This document shows, one piece after another, positions 9,637 through 19,084 of a DNA stretch of 64,000 nucleotides (position 1 is its first letter; every line of letters starts with the position of its first letter). The translations under genes and the position numbers were made by a program. The notes under the pieces were generated by a model. It was not told the origin of the DNA. It made no database searches and saw nothing but the letters and a program-made list of their open reading frames with translations. The stretch lies in NCBI GenBank assembly GCA_026929865.2, contig CM049414.1, positions 682,001 to 746,000 on the forward strand, written 5' to 3'. The stretch is from Hyperoplus lanceolatus (lineage: Eukaryota; Chordata; Actinopteri; Uranoscopiformes; Ammodytidae).

Positions 9637-11543
9637 ATTATAACGTGTTTGTGTTTTCCAGTGGCCTTTCCTGCCCGGCTGAGAATTGTTCCAGTGTGGG
9701 TTTGGCCACTTTCATTGTCTGTGTATTGAACCAACTGTCCAGCTTTCAGCCTCAAGCCTTCACAAGTCGCGGTTGAGTTTATCCGTGACGTGACAGATTG
9801 ATCAAGATCACTCCCTCCAGGCTGTACTGATGCATGAGGGGGTTCAGTGTTATCCTCAGCATCAATGTGTTCATCATTTGTAGGTGGCACTTCCTGTAAT
9901 TCATTGTCACTGTCATAGTTATGATCATTGAGTCCAACTGCTGGTGTCACTGTACGTTTTTCATTTTCTATTATTTGATCTCCCTTTTTATTTTCTTCCA
10001 GCTCTGGGTGATCCACTTTTCTCAGCCTAGACTGGTGCACTCGAATGTAGGTTCCCCCATGTCTGACGAAAATCACCACACCATCTTGGCCGATGACTAC
10101 ACCCGGACCTTTCCACTCGTTACAGTCTACTCTCTTATAGTATACTTTGTCCCCTGTTTCGTATCTGTCATCATTGGGCCGGAGTTGTTTGCGAAGGGCT
10201 CTTCGGATCCTCTCAGAGCATTCGGCTTCTGTAAACGCTCTCCTCGTAGCATGTAATGTCGTGATGTGTTGGGCTACCCAAGTATTCAAACTTGTTTCCA
10301 GAGCTGGAGGCTTATCGGTAAGGATTGAAGGCAAATTTGGGTTCTGCCCAAACACTAGCTGGTAGGGGCTGTAACCATGTACATTGTGCATCGAGTTTTT
10401 TGCCATCAAGGCCCAATCCAGGGCTGTCTTCCAGTCACATTGGTTGTCTTTCTTCACCTTCAGCAAAATGTCAGTCAGAGTTTGATTATGCCTTTCCAGT
10501 AGGCCGTTGCTCCATGGGCTGTATGCTGCAGTGGTTTTCACTTCAATGTTAAATTTTTCAGCCATGTCCCTCATTTCTTCGTTGTTGAATTCACCTCCAT
10601 TATCACTGAATAACCTGCGTGGAGGACCATGGATACTTATCCAGCAGTGAATAAATTGCTTCACTATCTCCCTGGGTTTTTTTGTGGTGATAACACTTCC
10701 TGCGCTGAAGCGTGTGAAGTGGTCGATAGCATGGAGATACCAAACTCCCGGTTCAAGCTCATGCAAGTCCACAGCAACAGTTTCATTGTAAGTTGAGGCC
10801 ATTGGCAAACCCACCACTGGCTTGCGTTTTGGTTTGCTGTACCTGATGCATGTTTCACAGTTTTTTACAATGTCTTTGAGTATTGTGTTGCTTTCCTCAT
10901 CATTATTACCAGCACAGGCCAGTAGTTTTTGTAGTCTTTCAACTGAAGCATGTCCAAATTGTTTATGCAGTTTCACCAGGACTGTCTTTTTTTCCTTTGT
11001 CGTCATGTTTTCTGTCACAGTGAGAACTTCATCCTCATCTTTTTGGGTCTCACTTTCCTCTGCATCACTATCATCTCTCAAGTTCACACAATAATGTCCT
11101 GAAGATGTCAGTTCAAGCTTAACGGGTTGTTCAAACATTGTCGCTTTGTCATGCGCAATGTCCAAAACGGCACTTGCTCTTTTCAACGAAGTCTTGCTTA
11201 AAAGCATGGGTATATCTGCAGGGACAACTTCTGTTTCAATTTTGCATTTAGTCTGTCCTATCTTCGCTGGAATAATCACTTTCCTCGTGGAGTGGACCAC
11301 TTTCCCATCACCAAATCTGAAAGGTCTAGCACTCTGTTTGTCTTTAACTTTTTGTAACTCACTCTGTGGCAGTTCACTGATGTAATCATCCAGCCATTTT
11401 TCTCCACATACAGTTCTTGTACAGGCTGTGTCAATCACAGCTGATCCCAACGCCTCCACCATGAAGAGTTCTGTGTCAGACAAAACGTTTGAAAACAAAG
11501 TAATGTTGCATTCTTCAACATCATTTTTTATCCCTCCATCCAA
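9582..11543 (-). CDS. Copia pol, first part: protease and integrase
   Basis: About 650 codons. Near the N-terminus DTACTRTVCG is the aspartic protease active-site region (D-T-A instead of the usual D-S/T-G). The integrase follows with an HHCC zinc region (HKQFGHAS ... CETC), then catalytic acidic residues in VDLHELEPG, FSDNGGEF and LLERHNQ, matching D,D-35-E. A C-terminal GKKR-like tail follows. The frame starts at a TTG inside the end of gag and lies +1 relative to gag. Confidence 0.88.
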   Translation of the reverse strand: MDGGIKNDVEECNITLFSNVLSDTELFMVEALGSAVIDTACTRTVCGEKWLDDYISELPQSELQKVKDKQSARPFRFGDGKVVHSTRKVIIPAKIGQTKCKIETEVVPADIPMLLSKTSLKRASAVLDIAHDKATMFEQPVKLELTSSGHYCVNLRDDSDAEESETQKDEDEVLTVTENMTTKEKKTVLVKLHKQFGHASVERLQKLLACAGNNDEESNTILKDIVKNCETCIRYSKPKRKPVVGLPMASTYNETVAVDLHELEPGVWYLHAIDHFTRFSAGSVITTKKPREIVKQFIHCWISIHGPPRRLFSDNGGEFNNEEMRDMAEKFNIEVKTTAAYSPWSNGLLERHNQTLTDILLKVKKDNQCDWKTALDWALMAKNSMHNVHGYSPYQLVFGQNPNLPSILTDKPPALETSLNTWVAQHITTLHATRRAFTEAECSERIRRALRKQLRPNDDRYETGDKVYYKRVDCNEWKGPGVVIGQDGVVIFVRHGGTYIRVHQSRLRKVDHPELEENKKGDQIIENEKRTVTPAVGLNDHNYDSDNELQEVPPTNDEHIDAEDNTEPPHASVQPGGSDLDQSVTSRINSTATCEGLRLKAGQLVQYTDNESGQTHTGTILSRAGKATGKHKHVIMCSTVSPRKLKAQQGQLT

Positions 11544-12303
11544 GTTTTACATGTTCCTTTTTGTTTGGACAATCCTTAGCCCAGTGATAAGTGCTCTGAC
11601 ATATTGCACATCTAGATCTCCTCCCATGTTTGTCGAGTGGGTTTGTGCCCTGAACCACCGTTTGTAACTGTTGCAAGTTTGACCTACTCTCCCGTCTGCC
11701 TGTGTATCTTGTGTAGTAGGCAGCATCACTAGAATCTTCACTCATTCGCAGCGCACTGCTGCCCTCTTGCGGTGGTGTAACGTTATCGCCAAAAATTCTT
11801 TTCAAAGCTGATTTCATGTCAACATAAGAGACGCTTGGGCAAGCTGTAAGCGCTAACTGTTTATCTTTCACATTAAGTCCCGCAGTATCCAGTAGCTTGA
11901 AGGCTAACACTGCATCTGGAAGCTCCATTTTAAACTTACGTAGCTTGTTGTAGCGATGTTCAAATTCGATTATGTAATCCACCATTGAAGTACCGCTTCC
12001 TCTAGCGATCCGGTCGAACTCTGTGTAAGCCTCGTACTGCCGGTCCTTTTCTTCTTTCAAAAACACCGAGTCCAATTTAGTCAGAAGTGTAGTCATTCCC
12101 GTATCGGAATTTAAGTCGCCAGCAGCAATTTCCAGAGCGCTAGCCTTGGCTCTCCCCTTTAGCGACAAGGTAACCGCCAAGGCTTGCTTCTTTTTATCCA
12201 GTTCGGTGACGAGTCTCCATATTTCGATCTCATTTTTCCAGCTTTCGTATGACGTCTTCTCGTCAAACGGTGGCGGAACTTTGTAATTCACAGCAGCAGC
12301 CAT
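11521..12303 (-). CDS. Copia gag polyprotein
   Basis: 260 codons from an ATG at 12,303. The N-terminal part matches the copia gag (UBN2-like) helical domain, with YESWKNEIEIW and later VDYIIEFEHRYNKL. Near residues 232-245 is one CCHC zinc knuckle (CAIC-QSTY-H-WAKD-C). It would coat the RNA in retrotransposon particles. The ATG lies inside the tRNA primer-binding site, almost touching the 5' LTR, so there is virtually no leader. The ORF ends at a run of six A followed by TGA. Confidence 0.88.
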   Translation of the reverse strand: MAAAVNYKVPPPFDEKTSYESWKNEIEIWRLVTELDKKKQALAVTLSLKGRAKASALEIAAGDLNSDTGMTTLLTKLDSVFLKEEKDRQYEAYTEFDRIARGSGTSMVDYIIEFEHRYNKLRKFKMELPDAVLAFKLLDTAGLNVKDKQLALTACPSVSYVDMKSALKRIFGDNVTPPQEGSSALRMSEDSSDAAYYTRYTGRRESRSNLQQLQTVVQGTNPLDKHGRRSRCAICQSTYHWAKDCPNKKEHVKLGWRDKK

Positions 12304-12315
12304 CCTCTGCTACCA
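12300..12315 (-). other. Primer-binding site, initiator tRNA-Met
   Basis: On the minus strand TGGTAGCAGAGGATGG lies one base inside the 5' LTR. It is the complement of the 3' end of vertebrate initiator tRNA-Met with its CCA (CCATCCTCTGCTACCA). The gag ATG is made from its last bases. Confidence 0.88.
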
Positions 12316-12316
12316 A

Positions 12317-12473
12317 TGTTAATCCACTAACCACAACGACAGTTGTTCGAGTTTAGACTTTTACTGAACGTTAGCATATCACATGCACAACCATGGCCGT
12401 CGCCATTAAACACAGTCAGAGAACAGCCCCCACGCTTACCGCACACGCGCAGTAGATAACATGCAACTTAACA
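12317..12473 (-). repeat. 5' LTR of the copia element
   Basis: Partner of 7,660-7,816, identical by eye over 157 bp. The flanking CAGAG duplicates the target. Confidence 0.93.
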
Positions 12474-12478
12474 CAGAG

Positions 12479-14330
12479 AAGTACCCCTCCCACACCTGGG
12501 CATGTCAGACCATCTCTCACTGCTCCTGGTCCCTGCATACACCCCACTCAGGAAAAAATCTAAACCTACAACAAAGAACATTAAAATCTGGCCTGAAGGA
12601 GCTCTCTCCCAGCTTCAAGATTGCTTTGAGCGCACTGAGTGGAGCATATTTGAACACCCTGATCTACAGGAGCACACGGAGACTGTTCTATTCTACATCA
12701 AACACTGCACTGACAGTGTTACTGTGGAGAAGCGTATCCGGATCTACCCCAACCAGAAACCATGGATGACCTCAGAAGTCCGGACACTCATGAGAAGCCG
12801 GGACGCTGCCTTTAAGTCAGGTGACAAAGAGCAGTACAGCGTGGCGAGGGCAGAGCTGCGGAGGGGCATCAAAGCTGCTAAGGCGGTCCAAAAGAGAAAA
12901 GTGGAGGACCATCTCGCCAACAACAACCCGCGGCTGGTGTGGCAGGGGCTACAGAGCATCACCAACTTCAAAGGCTCCAAACCCGAAACAACCACCACCA
13001 CCGCTGATGCATCGCTGGCTGAGGAATTAAACACCTTCTTTTCCCGCTTCGAGACTGAGGCTCCACACACAGCTGCACGGCCACCACAGACCTCCAGTCA
13101 CAGCACACTCACACTCCAGGAACACCAGGTGAGGCAGGTGCTGAAGACAGTGAACACCAGGAAAGCAGCCGGTCTGGATGGGGTACTCGGGAAAGTGCTC
13201 TGCGCCTGTGCTGACCAGCTAGTGGGAGTCCTAACCAGGTTGTTCAACCTCTCACTGTCACAGGCTACCAACCCCCGGTGCCTGAAGTCAGCTACCATCA
13301 TCCCTGTCCCAAAGTCACCTGCTCCAAAGTGCCCTAATGACTACAGGCCTATTGCCCTAACATCAGTAGTGATGAAATTCTTTGAGAGGCTCATCCTGCA
13401 CCACATCAAGACCTGTCTCCCCTCAAACCTGGACCCCCATCAGTTCGCCTACAGAGCTAACAGATCGACAGAGGACGCCATCGCTACTACTGTCCACACT
13501 GCACTCAGCCACCTTGAGAAGCCAGGGAGCTACGTCAGGATGCTGTTTATCGATTATAGCTCGGCGTTCAACACCATCATTCCTGACATCCTGGTGGACA
13601 AGCTGACCAACATCGCACTCCCCCCCTCCATCTGTGCTTGGATCAAGAACTTCCTGACTGACCGCCCTCAAACGGTTAAGGTAGGCACCACCTGCTCCTC
13701 CACCCTGACCCTCAGCACAGGTTCCCCCCAGGGCTGTGTGCTGAGCCCTCTCCTGTACTCCCTGTACACGCATGACTGCACACCCATCCACCCCTCCAAC
13801 ACCATCATTAAATTTGCAGATGACACTACGGTCATCGGCCTCATCACCGGAGGGGATGAGACCGCGTACAGGGACGAGGTCAACAGGCTGGCAGGTTGGT
13901 GCTCAGAACACAACCTGCTGCTCAACACCAGTAAAACCAAGGAGATGGTAATAGACTTCAGGAAACAAAAGGGGGAACCAGCCCCACTGAGCATAAACGG
14001 GGACTGTGTTCAGCGGGTTTCCTCCTTCAAATTCCTCGGAACACTCCTAGCCGAGGACCTGTCCTGGACTACCAACACATCCGCGGTGGTGAAAAAGGCC
14101 CGACAGCGACTTCACTTTCTAAGGATACTTAGACGCAACCATCTGGAGGAGAAACTGTTAGTGGCTTTTTACCGCAGCACCATCGAGAGCGTCCTGATGT
14201 ACTGCATTACGGCTTGGTTCTCCAATTGCACTGTGACGGACAGAAAGAACCTGCAGAGGGTCATTAACACAGCGCAACACATCACTGGCAGTCCCCTACC
14301 CTCGCTTGAAGACATCGCCAGCGAGCGGTG
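12479..14330 (+). CDS. L2-like LINE reverse transcriptase (intact 3' half of ORF2)
   Basis: An unbroken frame of more than 600 codons beginning with the end of the endonuclease domain (GMSDHLSLL), then an RT domain: KAAGLDG, NDYRPIALTS, FIDYSSAFNT (catalytic D in motif A), GSPQGCVLSP, and KFADDTTVIG (FADD box). The C-terminal part has HNLLLNTSKTKEM and FKFLGTLL, typical of L2/CR1-group elements. The frame stops at GCGAGCGGTGA. RT activity would need the 5' half, which is separated by the copia insertion. Confidence 0.85.
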
Positions 14331-14475
14331 ACTGAGGAGAGCTAGGGCAATCACTACAGACCCCTCACACCTAGGACAGCACTTGTTCAATCTACTGCCC
14401 TCAGGCAGGAGGTACAGCAGGACAAATAGACTAAAAAACAGTTTCTTTCCCTGGGCCAACAGGTCCTTGAATTCA

Positions 14476-14600
<125 letters not shown>

Positions 14601-14922
14601 ATGCTGGATAAAAAATTTATATATTGCTTTCTCCTTTTATTCTTTGCTATTTAATTAATTAACTTATTACTGTTTTCCTTTTTTTTTTATTTATTATGCA
14701 CAGGCCGAAGAAGCACTACAATTTCATTGTATACCTGTTGTGCAATGACAATAAAGATTCTATTCTATTCTATTCTATTCATATTGGGCTACATGAATAA
14801 AACTGATTTTGCGTATTTTTTTTACTTTTTTCTATGTATTAGCCGTATGAATAAAGGCTTTTGTGCCTGTTTTAACACTGTTCTGAAACTACATGCTTAG
14901 TCAGTAGGCTGGTGTGCTGTAC

Positions 14923-15090
14923 TTAGTTGATGGGGGTCGGCCTCCTCTTCTCCCTTCTTGTTGGCTTGGTTGAAGAGGCGGATCCCTGTGACGATCATGG
15001 TGAGCTCAATCAGCTGCTGCTCCTTGTCCTTCTTTAACAGCACCATGAAGGCTCCCAACTCAGTCTGAGGGAAGATGCTCTGCAGGGCAG
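14923..15090 (-). CDS. cfap206: CFAP206 coding exon 5
   Basis: Acceptor TTTTCCCAG at 15,091 joins phase to exon 4 (EAT-A-ALQS). It encodes the FPQTELGAF, KKDKEQQLIELT and IVTGIRLFN segment. The donor is taken as CTAA|GTACAG; the residues after LFN differ from the mammalian DCGKGGEG-like continuation, so the true donor may lie a little earlier. Confidence 0.75.
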
Positions 15091-18000
15091 CTGGGAAAAG
15101 GGACAGACAAGTCAAGAGTCACCATGCAGTTCACTCATAATAATTATCATCATCATCTTAAATGTAGACGGGAGCACCTTTCACACATCGTTCCCAGTAA
15201 ATTACCGCGAAAATACCACTAGGGATTTTCACTATTCACACATGCAGCTCCATCCCGGAACATTCAAGTGTTGCGCATGTTCACACATGACATGTCAATG
15301 CCGGTAATAGAGACACTGCGGAACGCGTCATAATCAGAGGCCACGCCCATCGTAAGGGAAAACACTACACAGCGTTCCATTCACTTTGTATTGGATGATC
15401 CACAAATACACATGACTTTCTTTAAAGCCGCAACTCTTGTCTGCCTATACAAGCTGTTTGTGTTAAAAATGATTGAGCAATTTTCAATATCGAGACAAAA
15501 CTCTTATCTAATGTATTTTAATGTTAGCATTCTTCTGTTCTCCTCATGTAGCCTAAAATCCATACTTGTTTGTTAAAGTTACATCCATCCGGGCTTTCTG
15601 TCAACGTTAATCCTCTTCCTTATTGCTGATAGAAGCAGCAGCAGGCTAACAGTTAATCCAGCCAGTGACATCTTAAGATTCCACTTTATGTCTCAGTGAT
15701 TGATGACAAACACGATTTGTTTATCCCCGCGGCAAACAGTACCGACCCCAAAGTCACTTCTCATGAATGGTCCCTGCCTCATACCCTAAAGCCTCATACC
15801 CTAAAGCCCTCTACTACACCTAGAAGTGTATTTAGAGTCGGGGTCTCAAAGTTTTCCTCCACTTTTGTCACGTAGGCCAATGATCCTAGCGCTTCTCTTT
15901 TTGTCCACCGTTTCCTTTTTAACGGATCACGGCTTTTTCCTAGGTTAACAAACAGTTTCAGAAGTTACAAAAAAGACTTGATATTGAAAATTCCTGAATA
16001 TTTCATAAACACAAACAGCTCGTATAAAAAGATGACAGCGGTAGATTTAAGGAAAGCCACTATACGTATACGTAGAGGCATGTTCTTCTTAAATTTGTTT
16101 GCTGGGGAAAAATCTCATGCAATGTAAATGCAAAGTGAATGGAACACTGGGAAGCGGTTTCCCCTATGATGCATGAAATAGGCCACGCCCAACATGGGGG
16201 AAACTGCTAACTAGAACGCTATGTGGTGTTTTCCCCCATCATGGGCGTGGCCTCTGATTATGACACCTTCCACAGTGGAGATGGATGTCCAGAGGAGGGC
16301 AGTTCTATGCCTAGTAGCATCTACACCTACACTGCTAAAGTCATCACCAAGAAGAAGAAGCTTGATCGAGGCAGCTGACCAGGCCCCCAGGAATAAGAAT
16401 TATCTTTAAACCATGTACTAATAAAATCAAAGTTTTCTCTTTTCAAAACCTGGGGGGCGTTCGTACAACCTAGGGGGGTGCTGGGACCAGGCTGGGACAC
16501 GAGAGCTTTTTTTTTTTTTTAATAAGAATATTTTAAACTTTCTTAAAAATCTTATAAATCTTTTCAAGTGTTTTATTAGCCGTTTTATTTTCAGTTTTAG
16601 CCGAGGGGTGGGGCCTACGACTTCTAGCTTACAATTCTAGAGAATGAGAATATTTCTACATCCGGAACGTCGTGAAACGTACACTGTGCGTCATGCGCTA
16701 GGGGCGTGTAGGAACCCATGATGCGGAAGAAATTCGATCCTTGATGTTGCGCCACTGAGGAGCTTTCATAGTAATGAATGGGTGCCATGTTTTAATATGG
16801 TGTCATTTTTATAATATGTCCAGGGCGGACTCACGGACACCCGCTGCCACTTCACATGTCCTTGACGAGGAAGAAAGAATTAGGAATTCTTTCCATGATG
16901 TTGCCCTGCGCCAATGAGCAGCTTTCATAGAAATGAATGGGCGCCATGTTTTAATACGCCGTCCTTCTTATAATAGGTCCAGGCAGCTGACGGACAATCT
17001 CGTCACCTGCACAGCAGCTCTCTTGTTCTGGTGTTCTTCAAATTTTCTGCCATTAATGAAGAATGGAGTTTACCAAACTAAAAACGTTGGTTTGGTCGTT
17101 GTGGTTTCAAGGCGCTGCTGCTGTGGTAAACGACTTACAGATTAAATACGTCCTCTTTCGTCACATGGACGTAAGGATGTAACTACGGGCCCTTCCCGGC
17201 CATTTGCCAATTTATTAACACCAAAGCATTCCCTGCATATTCCCAGCAATGTGTATAGGCCTTGAGCATGGAAATTGCAGATGCAGATTTGCCGGAAAAA
17301 TGTAATCTGACTGATCACATGCTGGCACATTGCTGGGAAAGGCTGCATGTGTGAAAGGGGCTTACATGAACAATGTGTGTGCAGGGATTAATGTTAGGCG
17401 TTTCAAGTAAATGCAATCTTTTCCCTGCATTTCAGATGGTTAAATGCTGTCACTCAATTTACTTTGGCTTACAGGTGAAGTAAGCGGGTGTTAAATCGCT
17501 CTTTATTCATACAGTAAACACTTACATAATGTGCGCGTTTCATAAAGCCGATCTCTCAGTCAGCTGCTCTGCATGTAATCGGCAAACAAACTTAATGGAG
17601 GATCCCGAAATTTTTATCCAATCACAAGAGAGAACACTACAAACCGAGACCCGTCTCACTCATGGTCTCACTGCCGGTGCACGCCAGAGCAACAGTTGGG
17701 TGAATGTTTATGCGCCTACAATGGCGGAGCAGGTAAAAATCCTTCCCAATGTCTGCTTGAAGACCGCAGTGCATTAATGTGGTGACGTAGGGACGAGCGA
17801 GGGGACTGCTAACTGCAGTAACTGACAGGAAGTTAGCTAAAAGAACCATTCCGCTTACAGCACCTTTAATATAGTTCCCCCAAAAGTGAAAGAAGAAGTT
17901 AGTGTGTGACACCTGTAGCCTCTTTGACGATGTGGATGTCTGTAGGCGAGCCCATGCTGGAGCGCAGCAGGATGTACGTGATGAGTTTACGGTACAAAGC

Positions 18001-18104
18001 ATCTAATTCATCACGACTTTTGGCCCTGTTGTCCGTGATCTCTCTGCTCACTGGGCTCAGCCTGGACTCCATCGAACGGTGGATCTCCTCAAGGAACTCC
18101 CCTG

Positions 18105-18168
<64 letters not shown>

Positions 18169-19035
18169 GTACTTGCTTTGTCATCAGATTCAGATTCACC
18201 TAATGAACAGAACATTGCTCCCTCATAATGTTTTGAGTAAAGAAGTCAGCAATTTAAAACCAGAGGTCAGTTCATATAGGGACACTTACGCCGGGAGGTG
18301 TAATTCATATCAAAATACACTTGCATTTTGATTGTGTCGAGGGACGGGCTGCTCTTTTCCATGAGTTTATCCAGACACAGCTGTAAGAGATATTTCAGAT
18401 GGAGATAATACATTAAGAATAGAGCTTTTGTACTTCAAAATGTTATATCCAGTGTCGATAATGTTTATAAACTAAATCTTAGAACTTCATGTTGGGAAAG
18501 CATTTACCATCAATTTTGTTAATGAAGTAATAAAACATGAAGAATTTAATATTATGGCCTCAGTATTATAAGCCTCTCACTAGGTTTTTGCATTAAGGAA
18601 ACAAACAATTTGGGTCATTTTTCAACTACACTGTAGACCCAACTGAGTATAACATGTATGTACATATTAACTTTACCAATATAACTACAGAACATAGTGG
18701 TTACCTGTCCCAAGGATCATATTTCTTAATAGCCTATAATTGCTCAGTCCTAAACATACTTATAGACATGAAAGGAATGGGTTCAGAAAGTAATCTAACA
18801 TAGGGACAAGGGATCTCACCTCGGGGCTTGCCCGTAATTCTGACGCCTCATTGTTCCGACGTCTCAATGGTCCGAAATATTTCCCATTAGATCGACATGC
18901 CACAAACGGAACGCATTGGTCCGAAGTGCCGTCTCTCTCTCTCTCACACACTCACACACTAAGCACTAAAATATAACCTATTGGCCTAGAGAAACGGTGT
19001 TTCAGCACCATGGACAGAGAGCGGAAGTCAGCATG

Positions 19036-19084
<49 letters not shown>

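Larger units (their letters stand above)
7660..12473 (-). mobile_element. Complete Ty1/copia LTR retrotransposon, minus strand
   Basis: Direct 157-bp repeats flank the element, and a 5-bp target duplication CAGAG lies at 7,655-7,659 and 12,474-12,478. Domain order on the minus strand is gag with a zinc knuckle, protease, integrase, reverse transcriptase, RNase H. Integrase before reverse transcriptase defines copia as against gypsy. The two LTRs read identical, so insertion was recent. The element is nested in the L2-like LINE and therefore younger than it. The pol region is open in three frames rather than one (overlaps at 11,521-11,543 and 9,582-9,636). Confidence 0.93.

Noticed and set aside
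9921-11667. Plus-strand ORFs across the copia element
   Set aside because: Antisense shadows of gag-pol.
13423-13994. Minus-strand ORFs of 108-122 codons opposite the LINE reverse transcriptase
   Set aside because: Shadow frames of the real plus-strand RT.
17899-18331. Plus-strand ORF with poly-threonine/histidine stretch and minus-strand poly-valine/cysteine start
   Set aside because: CA microsatellite translation. Only the part 17,913-18,101 on the minus strand is a real exon.
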